From: Liquidambar formosana
Taxonomy: Eukaryota; Streptophyta; Magnoliopsida; Saxifragales; Altingiaceae
Assembly (NCBI GenBank): GCA_039720395.1
Contig: CM077833.1
Location: 3,680,797-3,744,796, forward strand
Direction: 5' to 3'
DNA: 64,000 nt
Shown: positions 53,630 through 64,000 of the stretch, in pieces
How the letters are laid out: every line of letters begins with the position of its first letter
Position numbering within the stretch: the first letter of the stretch is position 1
The notes under the pieces: generated by a model
Databases searched by the model: none
What the model saw: the letters and a program-made list of their open reading frames with translations, nothing else
Told to the model about the DNA's origin: nothing
Made by a program: the position numbers and the translations under genes

Positions 53630-56291
53630 TCAATGATTTCCCGTGGGCCTTCTCTTTCGACTTGGCCCAGCTCCATCATGACTTGAACGAGGTGCTCTAG
53701 AAGGGGGCATATCTTGTGGTGGATGAGATGATGATGCCTGTTGCAAAGAAAGATAATGAGTTAGTAGGGTAATGGTGCCAATCCTAGTTGACAGTTGATA
53801 AAGATGATCGCTTACTTGGGGATTCAAGCGTGCTTCCAGAACTGAGTTCTCTAAACTCATCCGCACAAGATCCCTCCTCAATCCTTCATTGAGTTCAATG
53901 CATTCCTGGGCGTACTCCCGTGGAACCTAGGAAAGTATGAACATGGTTAATAATAATGAAAGAATCTAATTTCAGGAAGGTAAGAGTTTAGAACTCACAT
54001 TCTCATAATATGGATCGATCTTGGGATACTCATCGAATGGTGGATGGGTAATGTCAGTCTTCACAAATTTCGTCCCACTGCACAAGTTCACATACCAATT
54101 TAGTTGTGGGAGGGGTGGAGGTTGATTTCCTTCAAGGTTTTCATCCTCGTTATTGTAAGTCATCCCAGTCGCAGATCCAACTGTGGAGCTGTGTCCCCTT
54201 GCCCGTCGGCCCTGAAATTCAAATGCTTGTCAAGTGAAGTCTTTCTTATGATCTTAAAAAGAGTTTAAGAGTTTGGGGAGCTCACCCCTTGAGGTGGGAG
54301 ACCAGTGACCCTAGGGTTCACCAGATATTGTCGACAGAAGGCAGTGTATTCTATGCGAGGGGAGGTGAATCCCTCAGCATCCCAACCCCTCAGAGCCTCT
54401 TCTAGTTCATCGCCCACCAGGTGGTTAGTATGCCTCATGTTCTTTGGTGGCATGGAAGGTGTCACAGCTGCATTCATGTTTCCGTGGACTTGTCTCAGGA
54501 CTCGCTCCCCAAGATACCAGCATCTACCTGTGGGGCCTTCAAAAAGGACCCGTTTGCTTGTCAACTCCAAACAAGAGGAGTACTTCTCGGGTAGCCTATG
54601 CTCCCATAGCCTCTATGGATCCCATTCCACTTGTTGAGCTTAAAATGAAAAATGAGAAAAAAGATAAAAAAGATAAAAAGAGAAAGAAAGATTCTACCAT
54701 ATCAGCAGTCAAGCTAGCAAGATATGCCCTTGCATGGGCATAATCATGTCGGTTGGAGGCTCTTGTAACCAAGCAAGATGGAGCGTAATTCTGAAGGATG
54801 GGCCATGACATGGCATCACTAGCAAGAGTTGGGCGGCACATGTTCAGGTACTCGTAGTACCATATCTGTGGATAATCAAAGAAATAGAGGAAATTATGTA
54901 TGTATTAAAGTTTCGGGAAATAATAGAGAATTGAATGTTCTTTGTTACCTCCCAAACGAAAGGAAGTCTCCCAAAGTTCTTTGCAACTCCTCGCGACATG
55001 TTAGTCATGGAGCGATACATGGTTGCAAAAGCAGCTCCACCCCAATTGTATCTCCTAATTTTGTTCACATCTTCTATGCTAGCTAGCAACTCTAGTCGAG
55101 CCATGTCATTGGTGCCCGCAAAGAAGGTACGTGAAATCATGTAGAGCAAGAAAGCTCTCACAATGTATTGGGGATCCGTCCCCTCACTCTCTTCCACAAT
55201 GGCAAAGGTGTTGTAGAGCGAAGTACGGCGCACACCTTTTGGGCTTAACTCTGCTTCAACCCCGAGTAGAGCTACTATGTAGTTCTGATCCATGTTGGCA
55301 TGTTCATAGTATTCCAAGCGCTTGCCTTTTAAGCTCAACCCAGTTATCATGGTGAAATCCTTAGGAGTCATGGTCATCTCGCCGAAGCTAAAATGGAAAG
55401 TGTTGGTGGTGTCCCACCATAGCTCTGTCAAGGCAAATAATGCTTGCCTATCCCATTGCTCGTTCCATAGAGCATCTAGGAAGGGCCCAAAACCCGCCTT
55501 CTTTATTATCTTGCGAGCACGTGGTTGGGCATGTTCCATATGTCTCCACCATGAGATGAGCCCCTTCATTAATGTCCTTGTACGGAGACTTTGGAAATCG
55601 GGCTATTTCAAAGGATTGTGTATTGAGTTAGCATTGAAAACATAGAGATATTGGGCATACATTGGTAATTGATTTCAAAAAGTCTTTCTAAAAGTCTCAA
55701 AATATAGGTTTTGATTCATGAAATGAATTAGAAATGAATGCCCATAACTTTGTGTATTCAAATTCATTGATTTTGTAAGGATTGAACATGGTTTTGCCTT
55801 TCGGGCATTTTATCGAACACTTGGTGTGTCACTTGTTTTCAAGCATTGAAATGAAAGATTTTGTATACCAAATCCTTGCCAAGACCATTTGACTTTACAC
55901 TACAATGCAAACCTATTGATTTTCCAAGAATTGAACATGTTTTTGTCTCTTTGGCATTTTATCAAACACTTGGTGGGCATCTTTTCTCAAGTATTGGGAA
56001 ACAAGCTTTTTACACATTCAATCCTTGCTAAATCAATGAACTTGGCTTAACAATGATAGAAACAATCAAAAGAAGATCATGGGAATGCATTTTATCCAAT
56101 AGAAATCAAGATTTCAAGATAAACATGTTAAGTTGGGAAGAACTAACCTCATGTTGGGAATGGAGGTATAAGAGATGCTTCTTGGGTTCAAGCAACACCT
56201 TGTCTTGAGATTCATCATAGATTGGTGCCTTATATGTATTCTTGATCACATAGTATGGATACTTGATGTTGGAATCATTGCTAGAAGCCAT
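53630..56291 (-). pseudogene. Antisense multi-exon plant mobile domain (PMD/MAIN-like) gene of element A
   Basis: Exons on minus: 56291-56148 (MASSNDSNIKYPYY...), 55602-54949, 54865-54698, about 54632-54286, 54211-53999, 53926-53816 and 53737-53630 (ends RKRRPTGNH-stop). All resolved introns are GT-AG and phase 0. PMD words in exon 2: LISWWRHMEHAQPRARKI, FHFSFGEMTMTPKDFTMITGLS and FLLYMISRTFF. Exon 4 has GPTGRCWYLGERVLRQVHG. The start of exon 4 could not be resolved, and one TAG follows EWDP there, so it is probably inactive. Orientation is opposite to the retrotransposon, so its introns survive copying through the element's RNA. It resembles the phosphatase-long-form/MAIN family of PMD proteins. 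A GC-rich palindrome lies about 300 bases upstream. Confidence 0.75.
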
Positions 56292-56588
56292 TGATGATGG
56301 TTGAGCTTGTATGTGAGAAAAATGGGTTTGATGAGAAAGATAATGAATTTGATCTTGCAAATTGATGATTGATGCTTGTTTTTGTTGTTGAATGACTTGT
56401 TCTTGATGCTATTTCATGCACACAACTTGAATTGAAAGTGAAACTTTGAATGAGGATGTGTGTGTGAGGGTTTGGAGAAGATGGAATGGGTTTCTAGAGA
56501 GAGAAACTCTCTATTTTCGAGTTGGGTGTGTGTGTGCATCAAATGGGGGGTTCAAGGGTTTAAAAACCCTCAAAATGGGCAGCACTAG

Positions 56589-56668
56589 CCTCAGGTAACC
56601 GCCCAGCCTAGGGCGGCAAGCCGCCTGGGCTTGGGCGGCAACCCACCTGCAGCCAGGTGGTCAGCCCC
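56589..56668. promoter_or_regulatory. Diverged GC-rich palindrome upstream of the multi-exon antisense gene
   Basis: CCTCAGGTAACCGCCCAG, then GGGCGGCAAGCCGCC, ending CCAGGTGGTCAGCCCC. Recognisably the same module as at 31115 and 53321 but with several changes in the arms. A TTTTTAAACCC word lies about 30 bases downstream on the minus strand. Confidence 0.65.
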
Positions 56669-56799
56669 CTTGCTCGCTCTGCTTCGCTTGTTTGGCCTTT
56701 GCTCGCCTATTCGCGCTTTGGAACCCTCTTTGAGATGCAATCTCAAGCATGTTTTGAGTTGAAAAATGAGTGAATACCTTGACATTATTTAGCATGAAA

Positions 56800-57480
56800 T
56801 GTTTTGAAATGGATTGCATTGGGGGCCCTTGTGTGGGCATGGCATGCTAATAGGGTTGAACAATCCTCTCTATGCACATGATTTTAGATTATTAGGGATG
56901 AATTCCCTCATATATCACTATGATTGGTTGTCATTTGGGATAAAGATACCTTCCCTATATGCATGTGAAAGATTGCTTTCATGAGATGAATGGGTCTCCT
57001 ATATGAATTGGTGTTTGAGTTGAGGCATGAATAGCCTCCATGTGAGATGACTTGATGAACTTGTTGTGGGTTGGTAAGTAGAAGCTTACCTTTGTCTTGA
57101 TGACTTAGTGAGAGAAAGATGCTATCTTTCTCATGTTATGTGCTTACCTTGATAGCTTGAAAGATGCAATCTTTCCTATGATTTGTGTTTGCCTTGATGG
57201 TTTGAATATGAGAAGGACGCGATCTTTCTTATACTATGTGTTCACCTTGAGAGCTTGATATGAGAAAGATGCAATCTTTCTCATGTAACATGTTTACCTT
57301 GATAGTTCGAAAGATGCAATCTTTCCCGTGGTATGTGTTTACCTTGATGGTTTGAATGCGAGAAGGACGTGACCTTTCTCGTGTTATGTGATTACTTTGA
57401 TATTTGAATGATGACCTTGATGATTTGAATATGAGAAGGATGTATCTTTCTCATGTTTTGAGATAGCCTTGATGGCATAG
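56800..57480. repeat. Degenerate ~60-base repeats (GAAAGATGCAATCTTTC)
   Basis: From about 57080 the word GAAAGATGCAATCTTTC or close variants recurs six or seven times, each followed by a TTTACCTTGATGGTTTGA-like segment. The word is itself palindromic. 56800-57080 shows nothing clear. Confidence 0.65.
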
Positions 57481-57490
57481 TTTTACCTTG

Positions 57491-57809
57491 TATTATTCAC
57501 CAGAGCCATTGGTGTAGTATGGGAAGACCTTTCATCGAACGCAGATTCGATGTAAGCTATGGATACCTCGTATTATTCGCTAGAGCCATTGGCGTAGTAT
57601 GGGAAGACCTTTCATCGAACGCAGATTCGGTGTAAGCTATGGATACCTCGTATTATTCGCCAGAGCCATTGGCGTAGTATGGGAAGACCTTTCATCGAAC
57701 GCAGATTCGATGTAAGCTATGGATACCTCGTATTATTCACCAGAGCCATTGGTATAGTATGAGAAGACCTTTCATCGAACGTAGTTTGATGTAAGCTGTG
57801 GATACTTTA
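57491..57809. repeat. 80-base tandem repeat, four units
   Basis: Units start at 57491, 57571, 57651 and 57731, beginning TATTATTC(A/G)CCAGAGCCATT; they differ at a few positions, and the last is most diverged. They lie in the 3' untranslated region of element A. Confidence 0.9.
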
Positions 57810-57982
57810 TCTTGTCCCCCCAGTGAAACTGGTATACAGTATGAAGAGTTCTATAGAACTTATGAGGAGTACCTTTGTGCTTGTGTATGATGAATTCTAA
57901 GAATTCAATGATATGGTCGCTGTCTTTTCCCCAGTGGGTCTTGATGAAATCAATTCCCCGGGCAAAAATGGGTTGTTCTTTT

Positions 57983-59641
57983 TGTTAGGATTATGCCCTA
58001 GAGCCAATCATAGAGATGATTGTTTAGGGATTAGGAACAATCATTTGATTTCATTTATGTATGTCACATTTATTATTGATTTAATAAAAGGGCTTATTCT
58101 ATTATGTTTATATGCATCATTTATATTTACATAATATGTCCATGGAGTTAGAGTTGAGAATATGGAATTACAAAGAGTTGTAATTTTGAGACTATAGATA
58201 TATCTCTGTACTAAACTCCTTAAGCATTCCTAGTTGAAGGTTCACTATGATGGACAGTAATGAACCATAGGACTAGCACTTGTTAGGTTGACTCTATAGG
58301 AGGATAGCTAGTCTCAAGCTATTTGTGTGGAGACACTACAACCAACAAGTGGGTGCCTATTATAAGAATAGGTACACTGAATGTGACCAAAGATATGAGA
58401 TAAACTGAATGGAGTTTTATCCTGCCTGTCAATCAGTTTCTCATTGTTATAGTGGTACAAGTAATCCTTAGACCTGAGACACCATAGTTGCCTTATGCAT
58501 GTAGCTTTAGAAGTTTGATAACACTAAGTGCAGATCCTATTCAGGGGTCTGCAAAGGTGTTCATTGGCCCTACTGCTATGTGTATGAAGGCATGTGAGTG
58601 ATCAACAAGGGATCCATCACTCTCAGGAAAAAGAGAGAGAATGTCTCATATAGCATTCATAATATAACTCATTAAATCCATGGCCATGGTAGGATGAATA
58701 TGAAAAGAGTTTCATGAGTTCATCAATGAGTTGATATCTATGAATGAGTATAAAGTAATTGAACTAGGGACTTGACAGACTTCCATGTCCTATTAGTTCA
58801 ATTGGAGACATTGTGTTGAAGGAAGGATGCAATTGTAACCTATAAACTATAACAGAAGGGTTCTTTGTAAATGACTATTCACCTCATTAAGGACCACACC
58901 ATGAGCCATATGCTAGGTGTTACTCATGGTTAGTAGAAGCCCTAATTGATATAAGTGAGTTATAATCAATTAGGGAATTGGAAGGAGTTCCAATTAGACC
59001 CTAAATGGAAAGAGCTCCATTGTGCACACCTCGTGCTATTCCTACTACTTAATGATGTGAACCCAATGGGTCACACACTGATCATGCAAGAAGGGCTTTA
59101 AAGTCTATGAGAGAAAGGGTTTTAGTGAATAAAGAATAGTTCTTTATAGGCCTATTTGTATTTGATACAAATAATAGGGGTTAATGTGCAATTAAGAGTA
59201 ATTACACATAACCCTATTAGGGTTTCTTCCCTATGGCCAGCCCCCTTTGGTGGGCTGCCTATATAAGTCACACTTATGTGTGACATGGCATAATAGGCTT
59301 GCACAATAAACCCTAGCCGTCCAGCCCTTTGGAGGCTCTCTTCTTTCTCTCTCTCTTCTCCACCTCTAGCAACAACAAGGAAGAAGAAAGAAAGGACTTG
59401 AAGCTCTAGCTAGGTGTGGATACCGTTGGAGGCAGCACACTTGGGCTGCTCATTCACCGCTGTCCGGAATTAAAGCTTGGAGCAAAAAGGAGAAGACAAA
59501 AATTCTGTAAGTGTTCTAACCCTCTTTGTAGTTAGGGTTTGATTTTGTGTTATGCATAGTTAGATTCATGGGATTGGGAATCGTAGGAAAAATTTTTTAT
59601 ATTCCGCACTTCAATTTTTCCCTATTGTTCGATTCCCAACA
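57983..59641 (+). repeat. 5' LTR of element C
   Basis: 1,659 bases, TGTTAGGATTATGCCC to CGATTCCCAACA. The TATA box is TATATAAG at 59260-59267. The same family as the reversed solo LTR at 19953-27851. Confidence 0.9.
59260..59267 (+). promoter_or_regulatory. TATA box of element C LTR
   Basis: GCCTATATAAGTCAC, in the last quarter of the LTR; transcription would start near 59290. Confidence 0.6.
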
Positions 59642-59642
59642 G

Positions 59643-59654
59643 TGGTATCAGAGC
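59643..59654 (+). other. Primer-binding site of element C (initiator tRNA-Met)
   Basis: TGGTATCAGAGC, one base after the LTR: the classical complement of the initiator tRNA-Met 3' end used by Ty1/copia elements. Confidence 0.9.
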
Positions 59655-61039
59655 CATGATTATGCATAATACAAAATACATATGGGCTGGTAATTATGGT
59701 GTAGTTGAATGATTCAAAAATCTGGAAAATTTTTTCTGCATAATTGGTTTTCCTCCATGGCTGAACCTAGGGTTTGGAACCCTAGGTCAATTCTCTTCTA
59801 CTCCTCTTCTAATTGATGGTTAAGTGTATCCATGGATGCAATAGGTTGCATAGGGTTTGAGTTTGGAGAAGAAGAATAAGGAAACTAGGGTTTTATAAAA
59901 CTGTTATGAACAGTTTTCATGGTTGCCATGAAAAACCGTCATCTTGTTTTGCCTGCCGAATTCAGAGTTCTTCTCCAAAATTTTCGAGCCATATAGGGTT
60001 AGAAAGCTCTTTGAATAAGCTTTCCAACCCAACAAACGGTGCGTCAATCCGAGTTCTGTAGTGAAAGTTATGAATTTTTTACTACAGGCTGTTTGGAAAG
60101 ACAGTTTTGCTCAGGAATGATGCAATAGCCACAACTTTGAGTTATTGATGGAGATCAAAGGCATGGCAATGGTTTCCACCACTTGGGTTATGTTCTAGAC
60201 ATGGTAGGGAAAGGTTCCCAAGCATTTAGATGCATCATAATTGGATTAAGATGCTAGAACAGAAGGAAGAAGGAGAAGAACACCATGGAGGCTGAATCTG
60301 GGTTTTAGAACCCTAAGGTTCTTGCAATTAATTCTAATTAAAGCTGCTGTATTTATGATGGAAGATCATTGTAGGATCATTATATATCATGTGTATATGA
60401 TTTTCTTTAAGTTTCAAAAAGGTTTTGATGGAAAAAGATTCAAAAAGTTTGAAAATTTTTCATGAACAGCATAGCAGATTTTCTCTGCAGAAAAGTCATC
60501 AATGGAGTTTTGATTAGAACTTGAGTTAGGGAACTCCAAATTGCATGAAACCAATTGCATTAGCTTCCTAAGACATGTAGGATACTGGGAAAATTCGTTT
60601 GGTAGCCTAATTCATTCATCTTGCTGGGTTTTAAATCAATTTCTGACCATGGACAGTGTGCTGTCAAATTCTGGGCAGCCTACTGTTGTTTTAATTGTTT
60701 AGAACAATTGGTGATGATTTGATCATCCAAATCTCTTCTATTAGCTTAGTATTTCATGTAGGGACATGATACAAAAGCTGGTTTCAATGGAGGAGTCGAA
60801 TTGATAAGGTTTTAAAAGCTATTGTGACCTTCAAGGTCTGCAACAATGGCTCCAGCAATGGGTTTTGGAAACCCTAATTGTTCTTGATGATGGCAGCCAC
60901 TTCCACCTCTTCTCACATGTCCAAGGACTTGTCCCACACCCCTGTAGTCCTCTCCCTTGGCTGGCCATGGCCTCCCACAGTCGTTGGTGGCCATGGCAGC
61001 CTAGCCAAGCTCAGGCAGCCCCCTGGTAGTGACGGCTGC

Positions 61040-61640
61040 ATAGAGTTAAGGATGAAACCCTAATTTTGAGTTAATGATGAAACCCTAATTTCATTATGGC
61101 ATTAATTAAAACCCTAATTGGAATATTAATTACCTTAATTAAGAGTTAATGATTGGTCATTAAATGACCAATCATGGTTATTAATTGTTAGGGCATAATT
61201 AATACCATTAATGATGTCTAGGGTTAGGGTTTTGGAAACCCTAATTAGTGTAATTAATTAAGGGTAATTAATACCCTATTTGGCATTAATTAAACCCTAA
61301 TCCCTTTTATTAAATACCATATGAACCTAGGGTTTTAATGATTGGACATTAAATGACCAATCATAAGGCATTTAATGATTAGGGCTTGCATTTAGGGTTT
61401 AGGGTTATGCATTTAGGGTTTAGGGTTTTAGGAAACCTTAATACACTAATTCATCATTTTAATGATTTTATTTAATTCCTATATTAATTATTTAATTAAT
61501 ATTGATTAATTTTATAATGTTTTAAATGGTTTAAAACACAATTAGGGATTAAATTAAAATCTGGAAATTCTTAATTAAATGAAATTGTTTTGTTTAATTA
61601 AGGAAACCCTAATATTGGATATTAGAGTTATTTTAGGAAA
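61040..61640. repeat. Low-complexity AACCCTAATT / TTAATTA region in element C
   Basis: Very AT-rich with many AACCCTAATT and TTTAGGGTTTAGGG words. The latter equals two plant telomere units at 61384-61430 but does not form a longer array. Confidence 0.6.
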
Positions 61641-62689
61641 CTTTACATGTTTTAAATTAATTTGATTAATTGAAACTGTAATGTCTTAAATGTTAAGACT
61701 TTATTTAATTCTGGATATTTTTGTTAAAACCTAATAAGATTAGGATGCATTAATGAGATTAATGTAAATCATTCAAGAGAATTACCATAATGCCCATATG
61801 TTTTAATGCTTACAGTTTTTCTTTACATTATGCAATGAGATTGTATGTATGTGTTTGGATGATGATTATGGACTATACCCTTTAAACCAATTGTGATTGG
61901 CCGTCTTATGAATGGGTTGTAATAATTTTTCAAGAGTTGTAATTTTATTATGGTGATGTAATTTATTATTTGGGGCTTGCATGCCACCTTCCCTCTCCCT
62001 CTCTCTCTATCATTCTCTTATGTACCCCACATTCCCCTTATGTATCCCTTTCTTTAAATTATGTAAATGTTATGTAATCGAGAGCGCACTAAGGAGCATG
62101 GTGGACCCAAAGGAGCATGATAGAGCCCAACAAGCCAATGGTGGAGACCATCAAGCCAAGGGAGCAGATTGAAGGACTTGAAAGCTTAGAGAAGTGTTTC
62201 AAGACAGCATGCATGTTTCAAATGTGTTATTTTACGATCACCTACACCCACCTTAGACCTTGGATTCAATCTATTGGCTTGGATTGAATCCTCTCAAAGT
62301 CCATAATCATCATAGTGGGAGCTTTAATTTTTGAGATAATTGTATTAGCTCCAATACCATATTTTGGTATATGTTACCTATTCACTTAGGGACTAATATC
62401 AAAATATGGTACTTTATATATGTTGATATATAATAGCATGCGATGTATGATTTATAATAGCATGAGATGTATGATTATAAATAGCATAATTTATATGTTT
62501 AAATTTTGATACATAGGATGCATGTTAATTTGATGAGACCCTTTAAAACCCCTCTTATTTAATATTAAGTTGAAAATGGAGAAGTCATTGGGGAATGAAT
62601 TCTTCATTGCCTTCCATCATTATAGGATCATCTAACGTCCCTTAATGTGGGTACCTGGCTGCAGACATGTAGGAGCTACCCATGTTAAA

Positions 62690-62975
62690 GACATTACTTG
62701 AAACTATCACATATGAGATATCATGGGGTGCCTAAACTGGTATATACCAAGAAACTAACATGTGAGGTATATATTTGGCGAAACATACCTGTGTGAATGA
62801 TGGGTTTAACTTAACTAGGGAAGTATTCCAAGAAACTAACATGTGAGGTGTATGTTCCCTAGAGGCAAAATGATTGGAACTTGCTTATGAAGCAATAGAC
62901 AAAGAGTTGTCTTCTTATTGTGGGTTAGAAGTCAAGAAACAAACATGTGAGGCTTCTAGGTCACAGTGGGACCCC
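62690..62975. repeat. Repeated AAGAAACTAACATGTGAGG module in element C
   Basis: CAAGAAACTAACATGTGAGG occurs near 62749, 62829 and (one change) 62933, with GTAT/TTCT variants after it. A diverged tandem unit of about 80-100 bases in the internal region of element C. Confidence 0.55.
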
Positions 62976-64000
62976 AATCCCCATTAGGAATGAGATTCCC
63001 GAATTCCATTAGAGGGTGTATGGAATTTGATAAAATAGTGGGAGGTACCATATGATTAAAGACCCAATCATTATGGATAAAAATGAAATCTAATTCTTTG
63101 TTTATGTAGATTACCTAATTACTCACCTCAAAACCCCTATTTCCTAATATATAGGATATTGATAGTTTGACTAAACCCGATTTCTTTGATTGACTTAGGA
63201 AATTGAGAATTGTTCTCAATTTCAAAAGATTGTTTATATGCTATTAGGCCTTTTATTAAAGGCCCTCCATAAAACATCCTAAGAAGAAAAAGACACTATG
63301 CGCAATTGGCATCTTGTTGCCATGCTATATGATAGTATTGATGACCAATGAGCTTCAGAAGCAAAATTAGTCAATGCAAGTGCCTTTGATGTCCTACATC
63401 ACATACAAAGGTTGTATAGTGAGTAAAATAATACTATAAAGTATAGTAGTTATAAAGGACTTCTTCTGGACTAGGATGTAATAAAAGTTGTTTATTAATA
63501 ATCATTCTTTTGAAAAATGATTAATCACATAGAATAGCTTGAGAAGCTAGATGTGATTTAAAATGGAAGCATAGAGGAAAGCAAGTCTTGAAAAGTCAAA
63601 GACAAAGAAATATAATTATTTTGTAGTAAATATAAGGCATTGTAAAGAGAACTTGATAAAGTATCAGTCTTCCTAGAAGAACCAAACTTTTGGTTCATGC
63701 TCTAAACTAAATTGTTGGTTAGTTTTGCTTCTTGGTTTTTGGATTCTGGTATAATCTAAATCGAAGCAGAAAGTTAAGTAGATAATAAGTTACCTTTAAA
63801 AATTTTAATAGAGCAAGAGTTGCTAGATTAATTTTGGGAACTTATTTCTTAACTAAGTCATTTAAGACATTCTAGAAATTTGATTTCCGAATTTAAATGA
63901 CTAATTAGAGCGAATGCAACGTATTCCGAGAATACAAGAGATGTAGAGACTCTCATTTAAATGTAACGATTATGACTTGGTTATGAGATGACCAAACCCA

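Larger units (their letters stand above)
30407..57982 (+). mobile_element. Element A: Tat/Ogre-type Ty3/gypsy retrotransposon, 3' LTR outside the window
   Basis: Order: 5' LTR, primer site, leader, gag, protease, intron, RT, RNase H, second archaeal-type RNase H, integrase, purine tract, two antisense PMD genes and a tandem-repeat region. The second RNase H and the antisense PMD genes mark the Tat lineage, which includes Ogre. Without element B (10.4 kb) the visible part is about 17.2 kb; with a 3-kb 3' LTR the full length would exceed 20 kb, Ogre-like. Element B is inserted in gag and element C interrupts it at 57983. The 3' LTR, and hence the target duplication of CCCAG (30402-30406), cannot be checked. 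Confidence 0.85.
57983..64000 (+). mobile_element. Element C: Ty1/copia-type retrotransposon, 5' part, apparently non-coding
   Basis: 5' LTR 57983-59641 plus primer site, inserted into element A's 3' region. The internal part from 59655 to the window end has no gag, protease or pol frame on the plus strand. Within 4.3 kb gag should appear in an ordinary copia element, so this may be a large non-autonomous derivative, or a very long leader. The 3' end is outside the window; CTTTT (57978-57982) would be the target duplication. Confidence 0.75.

Noticed and set aside
61384..61430. Interstitial telomere repeat
   Set aside because: Only two adjacent TTTAGGG units at a time within AT-rich sequence; not an array.

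Overview
The window is nuclear DNA of a flowering plant. The evidence is a spliced WHIRLY gene of the mitochondrial (WHY2) type, Tat/Ogre-type Ty3/gypsy elements with a second RNase H, long Ty1/copia-type LTRs with an initiator-tRNA-Met primer site, PIF/Harbinger transposase plus Myb-like genes, plant L1-type LINEs and several MITEs. I cannot name the species. Apart from the WHIRLY gene, almost everything recognisable is transposon or transposon debris, nested up to three or four levels deep.

Left part (1-12.8 kb): the WHIRLY gene lies on the minus strand. Seven exons (12813 down to 4503) splice in frame with GT-AG introns and give about 205 residues. The last exon, coding the conserved C-terminus, was not found in the 4.5 kb to the left. 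Intron 6 (4592-10904) holds two LINE relics, two copies of a very short TG...CA element, and a probable DNA transposon that itself carries a MITE. Two more MITE-like elements and a partial LTR-like region lie in the last intron or flank.

12.97-18 kb: a plus-strand PIF/Harbinger element starts about 150 bases upstream of the WHIRLY start. It has a decayed three-exon transposase gene and a Myb/SANT-like partner gene. A 1,098-base solo LTR with an exact GGATC target duplication splits the transposase. 18.4-28.6 kb: an ORF related to the 'putative plant transposon protein' family is split by a reversed copia-type solo LTR (19953-27851), which is itself split by a 6.2-kb Ogre-like solo LTR (21280-27446, duplication CTTAT) with about 13 copies of a 162-base repeat. 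29.2-30.4 kb: a broken gypsy gag is cut off by the next element.

30.4-58 kb: element A, a very large Tat/Ogre-type retrotransposon on the plus strand: 5' LTR, primer site, leader, gag, protease, a small intron, RT-RNaseH-archaeal-type RNaseH-integrase, a 118-base purine tract, then two antisense genes of the plant mobile domain (PMD) family, one with about seven exons. A younger relative, element B (35556-45957, minus strand, duplication AAGCC), sits inside A's gag. B has lost the second half of pol and the U3 of its 3' LTR through a deletion with short homology. Element C (from 57983) is a copia-type element of the same family as the solo LTR at 19953. Its 5' LTR and primer site are present, but 4.3 kb of internal sequence shows no gag, and it runs off the window.

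The most interesting parts are the antisense intron-bearing PMD genes inside the retrotransposon, the GC-rich palindrome found both in the LTR promoter and upstream of those antisense genes, the pro-RT intron whose exon edges are conserved between A and B, and the helically phased GGATCGATCC pairs in the solo LTR at 15.4-16.5 kb.
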